Virus record (IMG/VR): IMGVR_UViG_3300034407_003201
Coordinates: 1 to 28,265 of that record
Length of the DNA stretch: 28,265 bases
Reading direction: 5' to 3' (one strand)
DNA from: a virus
The translations under genes and the position numbers were made by a program. Within the stretch, counting starts at the first letter, position 1. The number at the start of each line of letters is the position of its first letter. The notes beneath the pieces are model-generated. The model was not told where the DNA came from. It made no database searches and was given only the letters and a program-made list of their open reading frames with translations. Shown one piece after another: positions 1 through 6,267 of this stretch.

Positions 1-318
1 GTAGTAGGCACTATTGAAATTCTTCCTACCCCTTCAGGTAATATATTAACAGAGTTATTCCGAAATGGGATTACAGTAGGTGTATCTTCAAGAGGAATGG
101 GCAGCTTAAAACCTAGTTCTGATGGAGTACAAGAAGTACAAGATGATTTTGAACTATTATGTTGGGATTTTGTTTCTACACCTTCAACACCTGGAGCTTA
201 TGTCCATCCTATAAGTGAAGGTTTAGACTCCTCTGTTGTGATTCCTAGTAATTATAATAAAATAAACGAGATTATTACAGAAATCCTTTGTAATAATGGA
301 CAGTGCCCTATTATATAA
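1..318 (+). CDS. 21: prohead core protease, gp21-like (5' end outside window)
   Basis: The frame is open from base 1 and ends at TAA 316-318, so only the C-terminal ~105 residues are present. The visible part contains GVSSRGMGSL, matching the GVSSRGLGSL segment around the active-site serine of T4 gp21 (MEROPS family S80), followed by a DDFELLCWDFV segment and the PSTPGAY region typical of the family. The enzyme sits inside the prohead, where it cleaves scaffold and capsid proteins after glutamate and then destroys itself. It lies directly upstream of a gp22-like scaffold and a gp23-like capsid gene, the T4 order 21-22-23. A methionine at base 97 opens a shorter ORF, but that start would fall immediately beside the catalytic motif and is not the true start. 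A terminator follows the stop codon. Confidence 0.88.
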   Translation, partial: VVGTIEILPTPSGNILTELFRNGITVGVSSRGMGSLKPSSDGVQEVQDDFELLCWDFVSTPSTPGAYVHPISEGLDSSVVIPSNYNKINEIITEILCNNGQCPII

Positions 319-344
319 TATTATATACTTTTTAATTTAAAGGT

Positions 345-377
345 GAAGGATGCATTTTTGCATCCTTCTTTTTTTTT
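345..377 (+). terminator. intrinsic terminator after prohead protease gene
   Basis: A perfect 10-bp stem (GAAGGATGCA at 345-354 with its complement at 359-368) has a four-T loop and is followed by nine T residues (369-377). It lies 27 bases after the protease stop codon and separates that gene from the scaffold/capsid transcript. Confidence 0.88.
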
Positions 378-380
378 ACA

Positions 381-389
381 TATGTATAA
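381..389 (+). promoter_or_regulatory. candidate late promoter, TATGTATAA variant
   Basis: TATGTATAA begins four bases after the terminator T-run, where a new transcript for scaffold and capsid should start. The same variant occurs at 7384-7392 ahead of a fibre gene. It differs by one base from the TATTTATAA element found before many other genes in the window. The assignment rests on recurrence and position only. Confidence 0.4.
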
Positions 390-399
390 CAGATTTAAT

Positions 400-467
400 A
401 TGCTGTCAGTCTATACAGCATTCAATTATTTTTATAATCACTATTACGCTTCTACAGAATAAGCGTA
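400..467 (+). promoter_or_regulatory. two hairpins in the scaffold/capsid mRNA leader
   Basis: Two perfect 7-bp stems lie in the untranslated leader. The first is ATGCTGT (400-406) with ACAGCAT (415-421), loop of 8. The second is TACGCTT (445-451) with AAGCGTA (461-467), loop of 9. Neither is followed by a strong T-run, so they look more like leader structures (stability or translation control) than terminators. They end 24 bases before the ATG at 491. Confidence 0.5.
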
Positions 468-490
468 TTTTCCCAAAAAATTTAGGAACA

Positions 491-1603
491 ATGGCAAACA
501 GAGATTTATTAGCAGATGCTATCGCAGATGCTAAAGCAGTTAAAGAAGTAGCTATCGCCAATGCGAAAGCCGCTTTAGAAGAAGCTTTTACACCTCACCT
601 TAAAGACATGCTTGCTCAAAAAATTAACGAGATGGAAGAAATTGACGAAGTCGAAGAAATTTCAGAAGAATCTCGTAAAGAAAGAGCAAAAGTTGATAAG
701 TATGAGTATGAAAAAGGCAAGTTAAAAGGTCAAAACAAATTTGACAAGGAAGTTTCAACCAAAATCGATGAAAATGATGAAATGGATGAAGAACTTAACC
801 TTGATGAATTATTGGCTGAGTTAGAATTAGATGAAAATGCTAGAACAGATGCCGAAGAAGAAGGCTATCTGGACGGTATGAAAGATGAAAAGGAAGATTT
901 ATCTGAAGAGTCTGAAGCTGAACGTGCTGACGTAGACAAGTATGAATACGAAAAAGGCAAAGAAGCAGGAGAAGATGATGATATTGACCTTGACGACATG
1001 AGTGAAGAAGACCTAAAAGCTATGATCGAAGATGTAATCGAAGACATGGTTAATGCAGGTGATCTAGAAGCTGGAGGTGACGCAGTTGAAATGGTAGACG
1101 ATGAAGAGGAAGTTGAAGATGTAGATGTAACAGTTGATGTTACTGATACTGAAGAAATTGAGTTAGAAGAGAATGCTAGAACAGATGCTGAAGAAGAAGG
1201 TTACCTAGATGGTAAAGCTGATGAAAAGAAAAAGATTGAAAAAGATCTTAAAGAAGCTAAAAGTGTTATTAATCACTTACGTTCTGAACTTAATGAAGTC
1301 AACTTATTAAATTCTAAGTTACTCTATACTAACAAGATTTTCAAAGGTAAAACCCTTACAGAAAATCAAAAAATTAAGGTTTTAAAAGCTTTTGATAAAG
1401 CTGAAACAGTAAAAGAAGCTAAAAATATCTTTGAAACTCTTAATGAAAATTTAGTAGCTAAGTCTACTAAGTCTAACATTAGAGAATCATTAGGTATGGC
1501 CTCTAAATCTGCTGGTGTTGCACCAAAACGTCCTTTGAATGAAAACGTTATTCAAGAAGATGCTATGGTAGCTCGCTTTAAAAAGCTAGCAGGTATTAAT
1601 TAA
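491..1603 (+). CDS. 22: prohead core scaffolding protein, gp22-like
   Basis: A 370-residue, very acidic, predicted mostly helical protein between the protease and the major capsid gene, the position of T4 gene 22. Its role would be to form the internal core on which the capsid shell assembles before proteolysis. The start is ATG 491, giving MANRDLLADAIADAKAVKEV. The frame is open back to 350, but that extension begins inside the upstream terminator hairpin and encodes an unrelated hydrophobic stretch. Two motifs are internally duplicated: a KVDKYEYEKGK-type segment at about residues 58-77 and 138-157, and ENARTDAEEEGYLDG at 115-129 and 227-241. The C-terminus ends in RFKKLAGIN; an LAG-type end is also seen in other phage scaffold proteins. 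Identity is inferred from composition and position, since these proteins diverge fast. Confidence 0.8.
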   Translation: MANRDLLADAIADAKAVKEVAIANAKAALEEAFTPHLKDMLAQKINEMEEIDEVEEISEESRKERAKVDKYEYEKGKLKGQNKFDKEVSTKIDENDEMDEELNLDELLAELELDENARTDAEEEGYLDGMKDEKEDLSEESEAERADVDKYEYEKGKEAGEDDDIDLDDMSEEDLKAMIEDVIEDMVNAGDLEAGGDAVEMVDDEEEVEDVDVTVDVTDTEEIELEENARTDAEEEGYLDGKADEKKKIEKDLKEAKSVINHLRSELNEVNLLNSKLLYTNKIFKGKTLTENQKIKVLKAFDKAETVKEAKNIFETLNENLVAKSTKSNIRESLGMASKSAGVAPKRPLNENVIQEDAMVARFKKLAGIN

Positions 1604-1629
1604 TTTTTAAATTTTAAAACAAAAACAAA

Positions 1630-3258
1630 ATGTCAAACTTAAATTCTCTTTTAGAGAGTGCTAATCAGTGGAAAAACGTCCAATCGGATGCCGCTAAATT
1701 AGCCAATAAGTGGAATAAAACCGGCTTGTTAGAAGGTATTTCTTCGGAAACCGAAAAAAACAACATGGCTTTAATCCTCGAAAACCAAGCTAAACAGCTG
1801 GTTGTTGAATCCTCACTTACAGGTGCAGGCACTAATGGTGCTCAATTTACAGGTGGACGAGGTGAACAATGGTCTGGAATTGCTCTTCCTCTCGTAAGAA
1901 AGGTATTCGGTCAAATCGCCGCGAAAGATTTCGTTTCGGTTCAACCTATGAGCCTACCTTCAGGACTTGTTTTCTTCCTTGATTTCCAATATGGAACAGC
2001 TAAATCTGGTTCTAAATTTGCCGTAGGTGGAAATGTATTTGGTTCAGGCTCTATGTATGGTGTTACTGATACAACTACAGCTCCAACTGATGGTACTTAT
2101 GGTGCCGGTAAGTGGACTTATTCTACAAACTTGACTTCATCAGCAGGCGCAAATGCTACATTTGCATCTTCTTCATGGGCTCAAACAGGATATGATGCTA
2201 CTTTATCAGCTTCAATTGCTCTTAACCAAGTAAAAGTATTTACTATTCCTGCTTCTGACTTTGATAATCCCGATACTAATGGTGTTAGAGGATTCGTAGT
2301 TGCAGGTACTGCGGTTGGTGCAAACTATCCTCAATACAACTACTATGATTCAACTAATCAAAACATAGTATTATTTGCTTCAGGTGGTGTAGCAGTTGAT
2401 CCTACAAACTTAATAATTTCTTACCCACAACAGACTACTGCTGCGGAAAGAGGTGACTTTGAAGATGGTAATACTTCACTTAACTTAAACAACAACCCAA
2501 TCGATATCCCAGAAATCAACATTAAGATGAAATCTGAGGCGATTGTTGCTAAAACTAAAAAGTTAAAGGCAGTATGGACTCCTGAGTTCGCTCAAGATTT
2601 AAATGCTTATCACTCATTAGACGCTGAAGCTGAATTGACTTCAATCATGAGTGAATATATTGCTCTTGAGATTGACTTAGAAATTCTTGGTATGTTGTTG
2701 GAAAATGCACTTACTACTGACTATTGGTCAGCTGTTAACAATCAAGGATTTGATGGTACAGTTGATACACCAATTAGTAATGGTACATTCTACAATACAC
2801 AAGGTCAATGGTTCCAAACTCTTGGTACTAAGTTAAACAAGGTATCTAACAAGATCCACCAGTTAACTTTAAGAGGAGGTGCTAACTTTATGGTATGTTC
2901 CCCAACAGTAGGTACTATCTTGGAATCAATCCCAGGATTTGCAGCTTCTGATGGTTCTGATGCAGATTCTATGAAGTATGCTTTCGGTATCCAAAAAGTT
3001 GGTAACTTGAACAGCAAGTATGAAGTTTATAAGAACCCATACATGACTGAAAATGCAATTTTATTAGGATTCAAAGGTTCACAATTCTTGGAAACAGGTG
3101 CTACATTCGCTCCTTATGTTCCATTAATTATGACTCCTCTTGTATACGATCCAAACACCTTTACTCCACGTAAAGGGCTCTTGACTCGTTATGCTAAGAA
3201 GATGTTAAGACCTGAATACTATGCTAAGATTATGGTTGCGGGTTTGAATACCCTCTAA
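1630..3258 (+). CDS. 23: major capsid protein, gp23-like
   Basis: A 542-residue protein, close to T4 gp23 (521). The N-terminal region has the family pattern: KWNKTGLLEGI near residues 28-37, LENQAKQLVVE at 50-60, then FTGGRGEQWSGIALPLVRKVF and the VQPMSLPSG segment. In T4, gp21 removes the N-terminal 65 residues after a glutamate in an LxxE-type site; LVVE ending at residue 60 is the equivalent candidate here (inference). The protein forms the hexamers of the head shell. The leader TTTTAAAACAAAAACAAA before the ATG lacks a Shine-Dalgarno sequence and is A-rich. The gene is followed by a strong terminator, as expected for the most abundant virion protein. Confidence 0.95.
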   Translation: MSNLNSLLESANQWKNVQSDAAKLANKWNKTGLLEGISSETEKNNMALILENQAKQLVVESSLTGAGTNGAQFTGGRGEQWSGIALPLVRKVFGQIAAKDFVSVQPMSLPSGLVFFLDFQYGTAKSGSKFAVGGNVFGSGSMYGVTDTTTAPTDGTYGAGKWTYSTNLTSSAGANATFASSSWAQTGYDATLSASIALNQVKVFTIPASDFDNPDTNGVRGFVVAGTAVGANYPQYNYYDSTNQNIVLFASGGVAVDPTNLIISYPQQTTAAERGDFEDGNTSLNLNNNPIDIPEINIKMKSEAIVAKTKKLKAVWTPEFAQDLNAYHSLDAEAELTSIMSEYIALEIDLEILGMLLENALTTDYWSAVNNQGFDGTVDTPISNGTFYNTQGQWFQTLGTKLNKVSNKIHQLTLRGGANFMVCSPTVGTILESIPGFAASDGSDADSMKYAFGIQKVGNLNSKYEVYKNPYMTENAILLGFKGSQFLETGATFAPYVPLIMTPLVYDPNTFTPRKGLLTRYAKKMLRPEYYAKIMVAGLNTL

Positions 3259-3282
3259 TCTAATTTTAGAATATAAATAGAG

Positions 3283-3309
3283 AAAGCCCCGCTTACGCGG
3301 GGCTTTTTT
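3283..3309 (+). terminator. intrinsic terminator after capsid gene
   Basis: A perfect 10-bp GC-rich stem, AAAGCCCCGC (3283-3292) with GCGGGGCTTT (3297-3306), has a TTAC loop and runs into a T tract (3304-3309). It is the strongest terminator in the window and insulates the capsid transcript from the metabolic cassette. Confidence 0.93.
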
Positions 3310-3329
3310 ATTTTCTTAGTAGTATACTA

Positions 3330-3337
3330 TATTTATA
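3330..3337 (+). promoter_or_regulatory. candidate late promoter TATTTATA
   Basis: TATTTATA lies just after the capsid terminator and 25 bases before the amidinohydrolase-like start, where a promoter for the three-gene cassette is required. The octamer recurs before many other genes here. Confidence 0.5.
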
Positions 3338-3362
3338 GTAAATAAATAAATAGTTTTATAAA

Positions 3363-4277
3363 ATGAAAGAGACCCCCTCGCAACTGCCCATCCCGGCATT
3401 CGTTATGAATTTTCCTTTTACACTTGACACTTCAAATCCTAATAATGTTTGGATGCAAGAATTAGAAGAAGAAGCACTTAAAATAAATAAAGGAGTTGCT
3501 TATCGTCAATTTTTAGATTTATATCAATTTGTAGCTGGAAATAGCTTAGCTTATATATTACCTGCTACTGGTAATTTCCAAGATTTAGTTTATGTGGCTA
3601 ACTTAGGTATTTATCTCCCCCATATTAAAGATTCAAATAATATTATTATGGCTAATTTTACTTCTGAACCTCGACAAGGAGAAGAAGAAGTTGGAAAACC
3701 ATTTTTTGAATCTATGGATTATGAAGTTCATATGTGTCCTTTTAAATGGGAAGGAGAAGCAGATTTAAAATATCTTTATGATAATGTCTATATAGGAGGA
3801 TATGGCATCCGTTCAGATATTAAAGCTTATGAATGGATGGAAGAAAAATTTGATATGAAAATTATTAAATTAGAAATGGTTGATGAATATTTATACCATC
3901 TTGATTGTTCTATTTTCCCGTTAACTAAAGAAAAAACATTAGTTTGCACGGAACTATATAATGATGATGAATTAGCTGAATTATCACAATATACTACCGT
4001 AATAGACATAGGAATTAATGACACCCTTAACGGAATTGCAAATTCAGTACGTTTAGGTAATACTATATTGTGTGCTTCTAATATCTCTGAAATGACTCGA
4101 GCAGATGAAAACTATGAAGCTGAAAAAGCTAAAATAAATACATTAGAAAAAATTTGTTTTAATGAAGGTCTTGAACCCGTATTTTTTAACCTTTCAGAAT
4201 ATATGAAATCAGGAGCAATGTTAAGTTGTATGATGATGCATTTAAATTATGTTGATTATAATAAATCCTTACTATAA
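3363..4277 (+). CDS. DDAH/amidinotransferase-family hydrolase
   Basis: A 304-residue protein matching the dimethylarginine dimethylaminohydrolase / arginine-deiminase-like amidinotransferase superfamily, whose members act on guanidino groups by a cysteine nucleophile. Visible family landmarks in order are a VYVANLGIYL segment (residues 77-84), FESMDYEVH (115-123), FKWEGEAD (127-134), GYGIRSD (146-152), YHLDCSIFPL (178-187) and LSEYMKSGAMLSC near the end. These supply a candidate triad of Glu130, His179 and Cys289, spaced roughly as in bacterial DDAH. The substrate cannot be read from sequence: methylarginine, arginine, agmatine or a transfer reaction are all possible. The next gene starts in the overlapping TAATG, so the two are probably co-translated. 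It lies among virion genes but has no known virion role, so it is probably an auxiliary metabolic gene. Confidence 0.85.
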   Translation: MKETPSQLPIPAFVMNFPFTLDTSNPNNVWMQELEEEALKINKGVAYRQFLDLYQFVAGNSLAYILPATGNFQDLVYVANLGIYLPHIKDSNNIIMANFTSEPRQGEEEVGKPFFESMDYEVHMCPFKWEGEADLKYLYDNVYIGGYGIRSDIKAYEWMEEKFDMKIIKLEMVDEYLYHLDCSIFPLTKEKTLVCTELYNDDELAELSQYTTVIDIGINDTLNGIANSVRLGNTILCASNISEMTRADENYEAEKAKINTLEKICFNEGLEPVFFNLSEYMKSGAMLSCMMMHLNYVDYNKSLL

Positions 4278-5020
4278 TGGCTCAATACTTAGAAGATTGG
4301 TTAGAGGGAGAAGTTGCTGAGTTATCAAAATTAGAAGTAGGTGAATTATCAAATACCTTTTTTTTTAGGGATCCACTACGTCCTAACTATATAGATCATA
4401 AACATTTTTATAGTCCTGCGGATGGTACTATTTTATATCAAAAGGTAGTTCAAAATGCTACTGATCCCATAGTAGAAATTAAGGGTATGAATTATACAAT
4501 TCAAGATGTACTTGGAGATAAAACTTATGATAAACCTTCTCTTGTAATTGGTATATTTATGTCATTCTATGATGTTCATATAAATAGAATACCATATGCT
4601 GGTATATTACAATATAAAGGTTTAGACCCAATAGAGTCTACTAATAAACCTATGTTAGCCATAGAAAAAGATATTTTAAATGCTGCAATTAACCCCAATA
4701 ATTTAGAATATCTTAAATATAATGAAAGAATGTGGAATAAAATTTATTCCCCTCAATTAGATTATACTTATTACTTAGTCCAAATAGCAGATGAGGACGT
4801 AAATGTTATAGCTCCTTTTATTAATGATCAGAACTCACCTGTATCCCAAAATGAGCGTTTTTCACTTATAAGATGGGGTTCTCAAGTTGATCTAGTATTA
4901 CCCCTAGATGATAGATTTGATTTTGACCTTGTTTTAGAGGATGAGATGCATGTGAACGCTGGATTAGATAAACTAGTTAAAATTAATTTTAATAATGACC
5001 CATTTCAATATGACCGCTGA
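4277..5020 (+). CDS. psd: phosphatidylserine decarboxylase-like proenzyme
   Basis: A 247-residue protein with the ordered motifs of the pyruvoyl-dependent phosphatidylserine decarboxylase family: SPADG (46-50), FMSFYDVHINRIPYAG (94-109), an NER (192-194) and a self-cleavage site WGSQ (200-203) in place of the usual LGST. Asp49, His101 and Ser202 correspond in order and spacing to the Asp-His-Ser triad of E. coli Psd. Family chemistry predicts autocleavage between Gly201 and Ser202, leaving a small alpha chain of about 46 residues capped by pyruvoyl. Psd makes phosphatidylethanolamine from phosphatidylserine at the membrane; no clear membrane anchor is seen here, so a soluble or non-lipid substrate is possible. 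The start overlaps the upstream stop (TAATG) and the end overlaps phoH. Confidence 0.85.
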   Translation: MAQYLEDWLEGEVAELSKLEVGELSNTFFFRDPLRPNYIDHKHFYSPADGTILYQKVVQNATDPIVEIKGMNYTIQDVLGDKTYDKPSLVIGIFMSFYDVHINRIPYAGILQYKGLDPIESTNKPMLAIEKDILNAAINPNNLEYLKYNERMWNKIYSPQLDYTYYLVQIADEDVNVIAPFINDQNSPVSQNERFSLIRWGSQVDLVLPLDDRFDFDLVLEDEMHVNAGLDKLVKINFNNDPFQYDR

Positions 5021-5693
5021 AGCCAAAGAAATTTTTAGAGAAAAAAAGGTAGTAAAAAATCCTATAAAGTTTAAAATTCAATTAAACGAAGAACAAAAAG
5101 AAGCTAAACAGCTAATTTTAGATAATACTATAACACTTTTAGCAGGTCAAGCAGGATCAGGTAAAACTTTATTAGCCTGCCAAGTAGCCTTAGATGGTCT
5201 TCTTAGAAGAATTTATAATAAAATTATCATTACTAGACCTACAGTAAGTAAAGAAGAAATTGGATTCCTCCCGGGAGATTTAAGAGAAAAAATGGACCCC
5301 TGGGTTCAACCCATTTATCAAAATTTATTTATGTTGTATGATAAAGCTAAAGTTGAAAAACTTATAGCAGATGGTAAAATTGAAATAGTACCTGTTTCTT
5401 TTATGAGGGGTAGAACATTCTTAGATTCATGTGTTATTGTAGATGAAGCTCAAAATGTAACTCACGATCAAATGGAAATGATTACAACCCGTTTAGGTTT
5501 AAGATCTAAAATGATGGTTTGTGGAGATGCCCACCAAACTGACCTAAAGAAAAAATCAGACTCAGGATTTAAATATCTTTATAAAGCGTCACGAAAAATT
5601 AAAAATCTTGAAGCTATAACTTTAAATTCTAACCATAGAAATGAAATTGTAGAGGATTTAAGAGACTATTACACAGATAATCCTATTTATTGA
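4995..5693 (+). CDS. phoH: PhoH-like ATPase
   Basis: A 232-residue P-loop protein with Walker A GQAGSGKT (51-58), RGRTFLDS followed by Walker B VIVDEAQN (147-154), a TTRLG segment and a GDAHQTDL segment (178-184), the standard PhoH order. PhoH is an ATPase/putative RNA helicase, very common in marine phages; its role in infection is unsettled despite the link to phosphate starvation in bacteria. ATG 4995 gives a 26-base overlap with the decarboxylase gene. ATG 5010 (MTAEAKEIF) gives an 11-base overlap and is an equally good start. It is the last gene of the three-gene cassette. The stop TGA is followed within ten bases by the next TATTTATA element. Confidence 0.93.
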   Translation: MTHFNMTAEAKEIFREKKVVKNPIKFKIQLNEEQKEAKQLILDNTITLLAGQAGSGKTLLACQVALDGLLRRIYNKIIITRPTVSKEEIGFLPGDLREKMDPWVQPIYQNLFMLYDKAKVEKLIADGKIEIVPVSFMRGRTFLDSCVIVDEAQNVTHDQMEMITTRLGLRSKMMVCGDAHQTDLKKKSDSGFKYLYKASRKIKNLEAITLNSNHRNEIVEDLRDYYTDNPIY

Positions 5694-5701
5694 TTTCGTA
5701 A

Positions 5702-5709
5702 TATTTATA
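5702..5709 (+). promoter_or_regulatory. candidate late promoter TATTTATA
   Basis: TATTTATA ends 13 bases before the ATG at 5723 with an A-rich spacer (CGAAAACAATACA) and no Shine-Dalgarno sequence. Confidence 0.5.
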
Positions 5710-5722
5710 CGAAAACAATACA

Positions 5723-6121
5723 ATGTCAGCTGGAAGATATTCATTTACAATAGAACAAGGAGCAACTTTGGATTTTGAGTTAGCGTATAAAGATTCTGAC
5801 AATAATCCTGTAAATTTAACAGGATACCAAGGCCGTATGCAATTACGTCCCTCTGCTGGATCTGATATTAAATACATTACATTATCAAGTAGTTTAGCTA
5901 CCGATGGAACAGGTCTTAATTTTAGTGGGTCAGATGGGCTTAATCCTCCTACATCAGGAACCATAGGAATCTTTATATCTGCTAATTCTTCTTCTCAATT
6001 AGATTTTGGAGAAGCAGTATATGATTTAGAATTAGCTACAGGAAGTGAATTTCCTATAGTTACTAGATTATTAGAAGGTCAAGTTAGATTAAGCAAAAAT
6101 GTAACCTTAGGTAGTTTCTAA
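5723..6121 (+). CDS. virion structural protein (cyanophage-type small beta protein)
   Basis: A 132-residue beta-rich protein. The N-terminal pattern FTIEQGATLDFELAYKDSDN, then PVNLTGYQGRMQLRPS, and a later YDLEL segment are typical of a small virion-associated protein seen in many marine myoviruses, usually annotated only as structural. It has no signal peptide or membrane segment. It opens the fibre cluster and is translationally coupled by TAATG to the next small ORF. A role as baseplate or fibre adaptor is an inference from position. Confidence 0.7.
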   Translation: MSAGRYSFTIEQGATLDFELAYKDSDNNPVNLTGYQGRMQLRPSAGSDIKYITLSSSLATDGTGLNFSGSDGLNPPTSGTIGIFISANSSSQLDFGEAVYDLELATGSEFPIVTRLLEGQVRLSKNVTLGSF

Positions 6122-6267
6122 TGAACCAAGTAGTTTCCTTAGAAACCTTATCTAGAATAATAGTAACAGAAAATTGTGGAGATACAATAATTGTATCCAT
6201 GATAAATACTAGTGTTACGGTAACCAAACCTAATAATATAGTAAATATAACAAACTGTGGGTCGTAA
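6121..6267 (+). CDS. 48-residue beta-rich small protein
   Basis: ATG 6121 overlaps the upstream stop (TAATG) and the frame ends at TAA 6265-6267, giving 48 residues. It contains a valine/isoleucine/threonine-rich alternating pattern (IIVTENCGDTIIVSMINTSV) that resembles the start of the following collagen-like protein (VIVTDNVCNKSVTIELPQ). Both carry cysteine after a VTEN/VTDN motif. The next gene starts inside its last codons in another frame. It may be a short paralogue or a separated head domain of the stalk protein. No function is assigned. Confidence 0.6.
   Translation: MNQVVSLETLSRIIVTENCGDTIIVSMINTSVTVTKPNNIVNITNCGS

Noticed and set aside
350-490. Upstream extension of the scaffold frame
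   Set aside because: It would start inside the terminator hairpin and add 47 unrelated hydrophobic residues; ATG 491 gives a natural start.
3272-3279. TATAAATA, exact T4 late promoter sequence on the + strand
   Set aside because: It lies just before the capsid terminator, so a transcript starting there would end at once; in AT-rich DNA one chance copy is expected.
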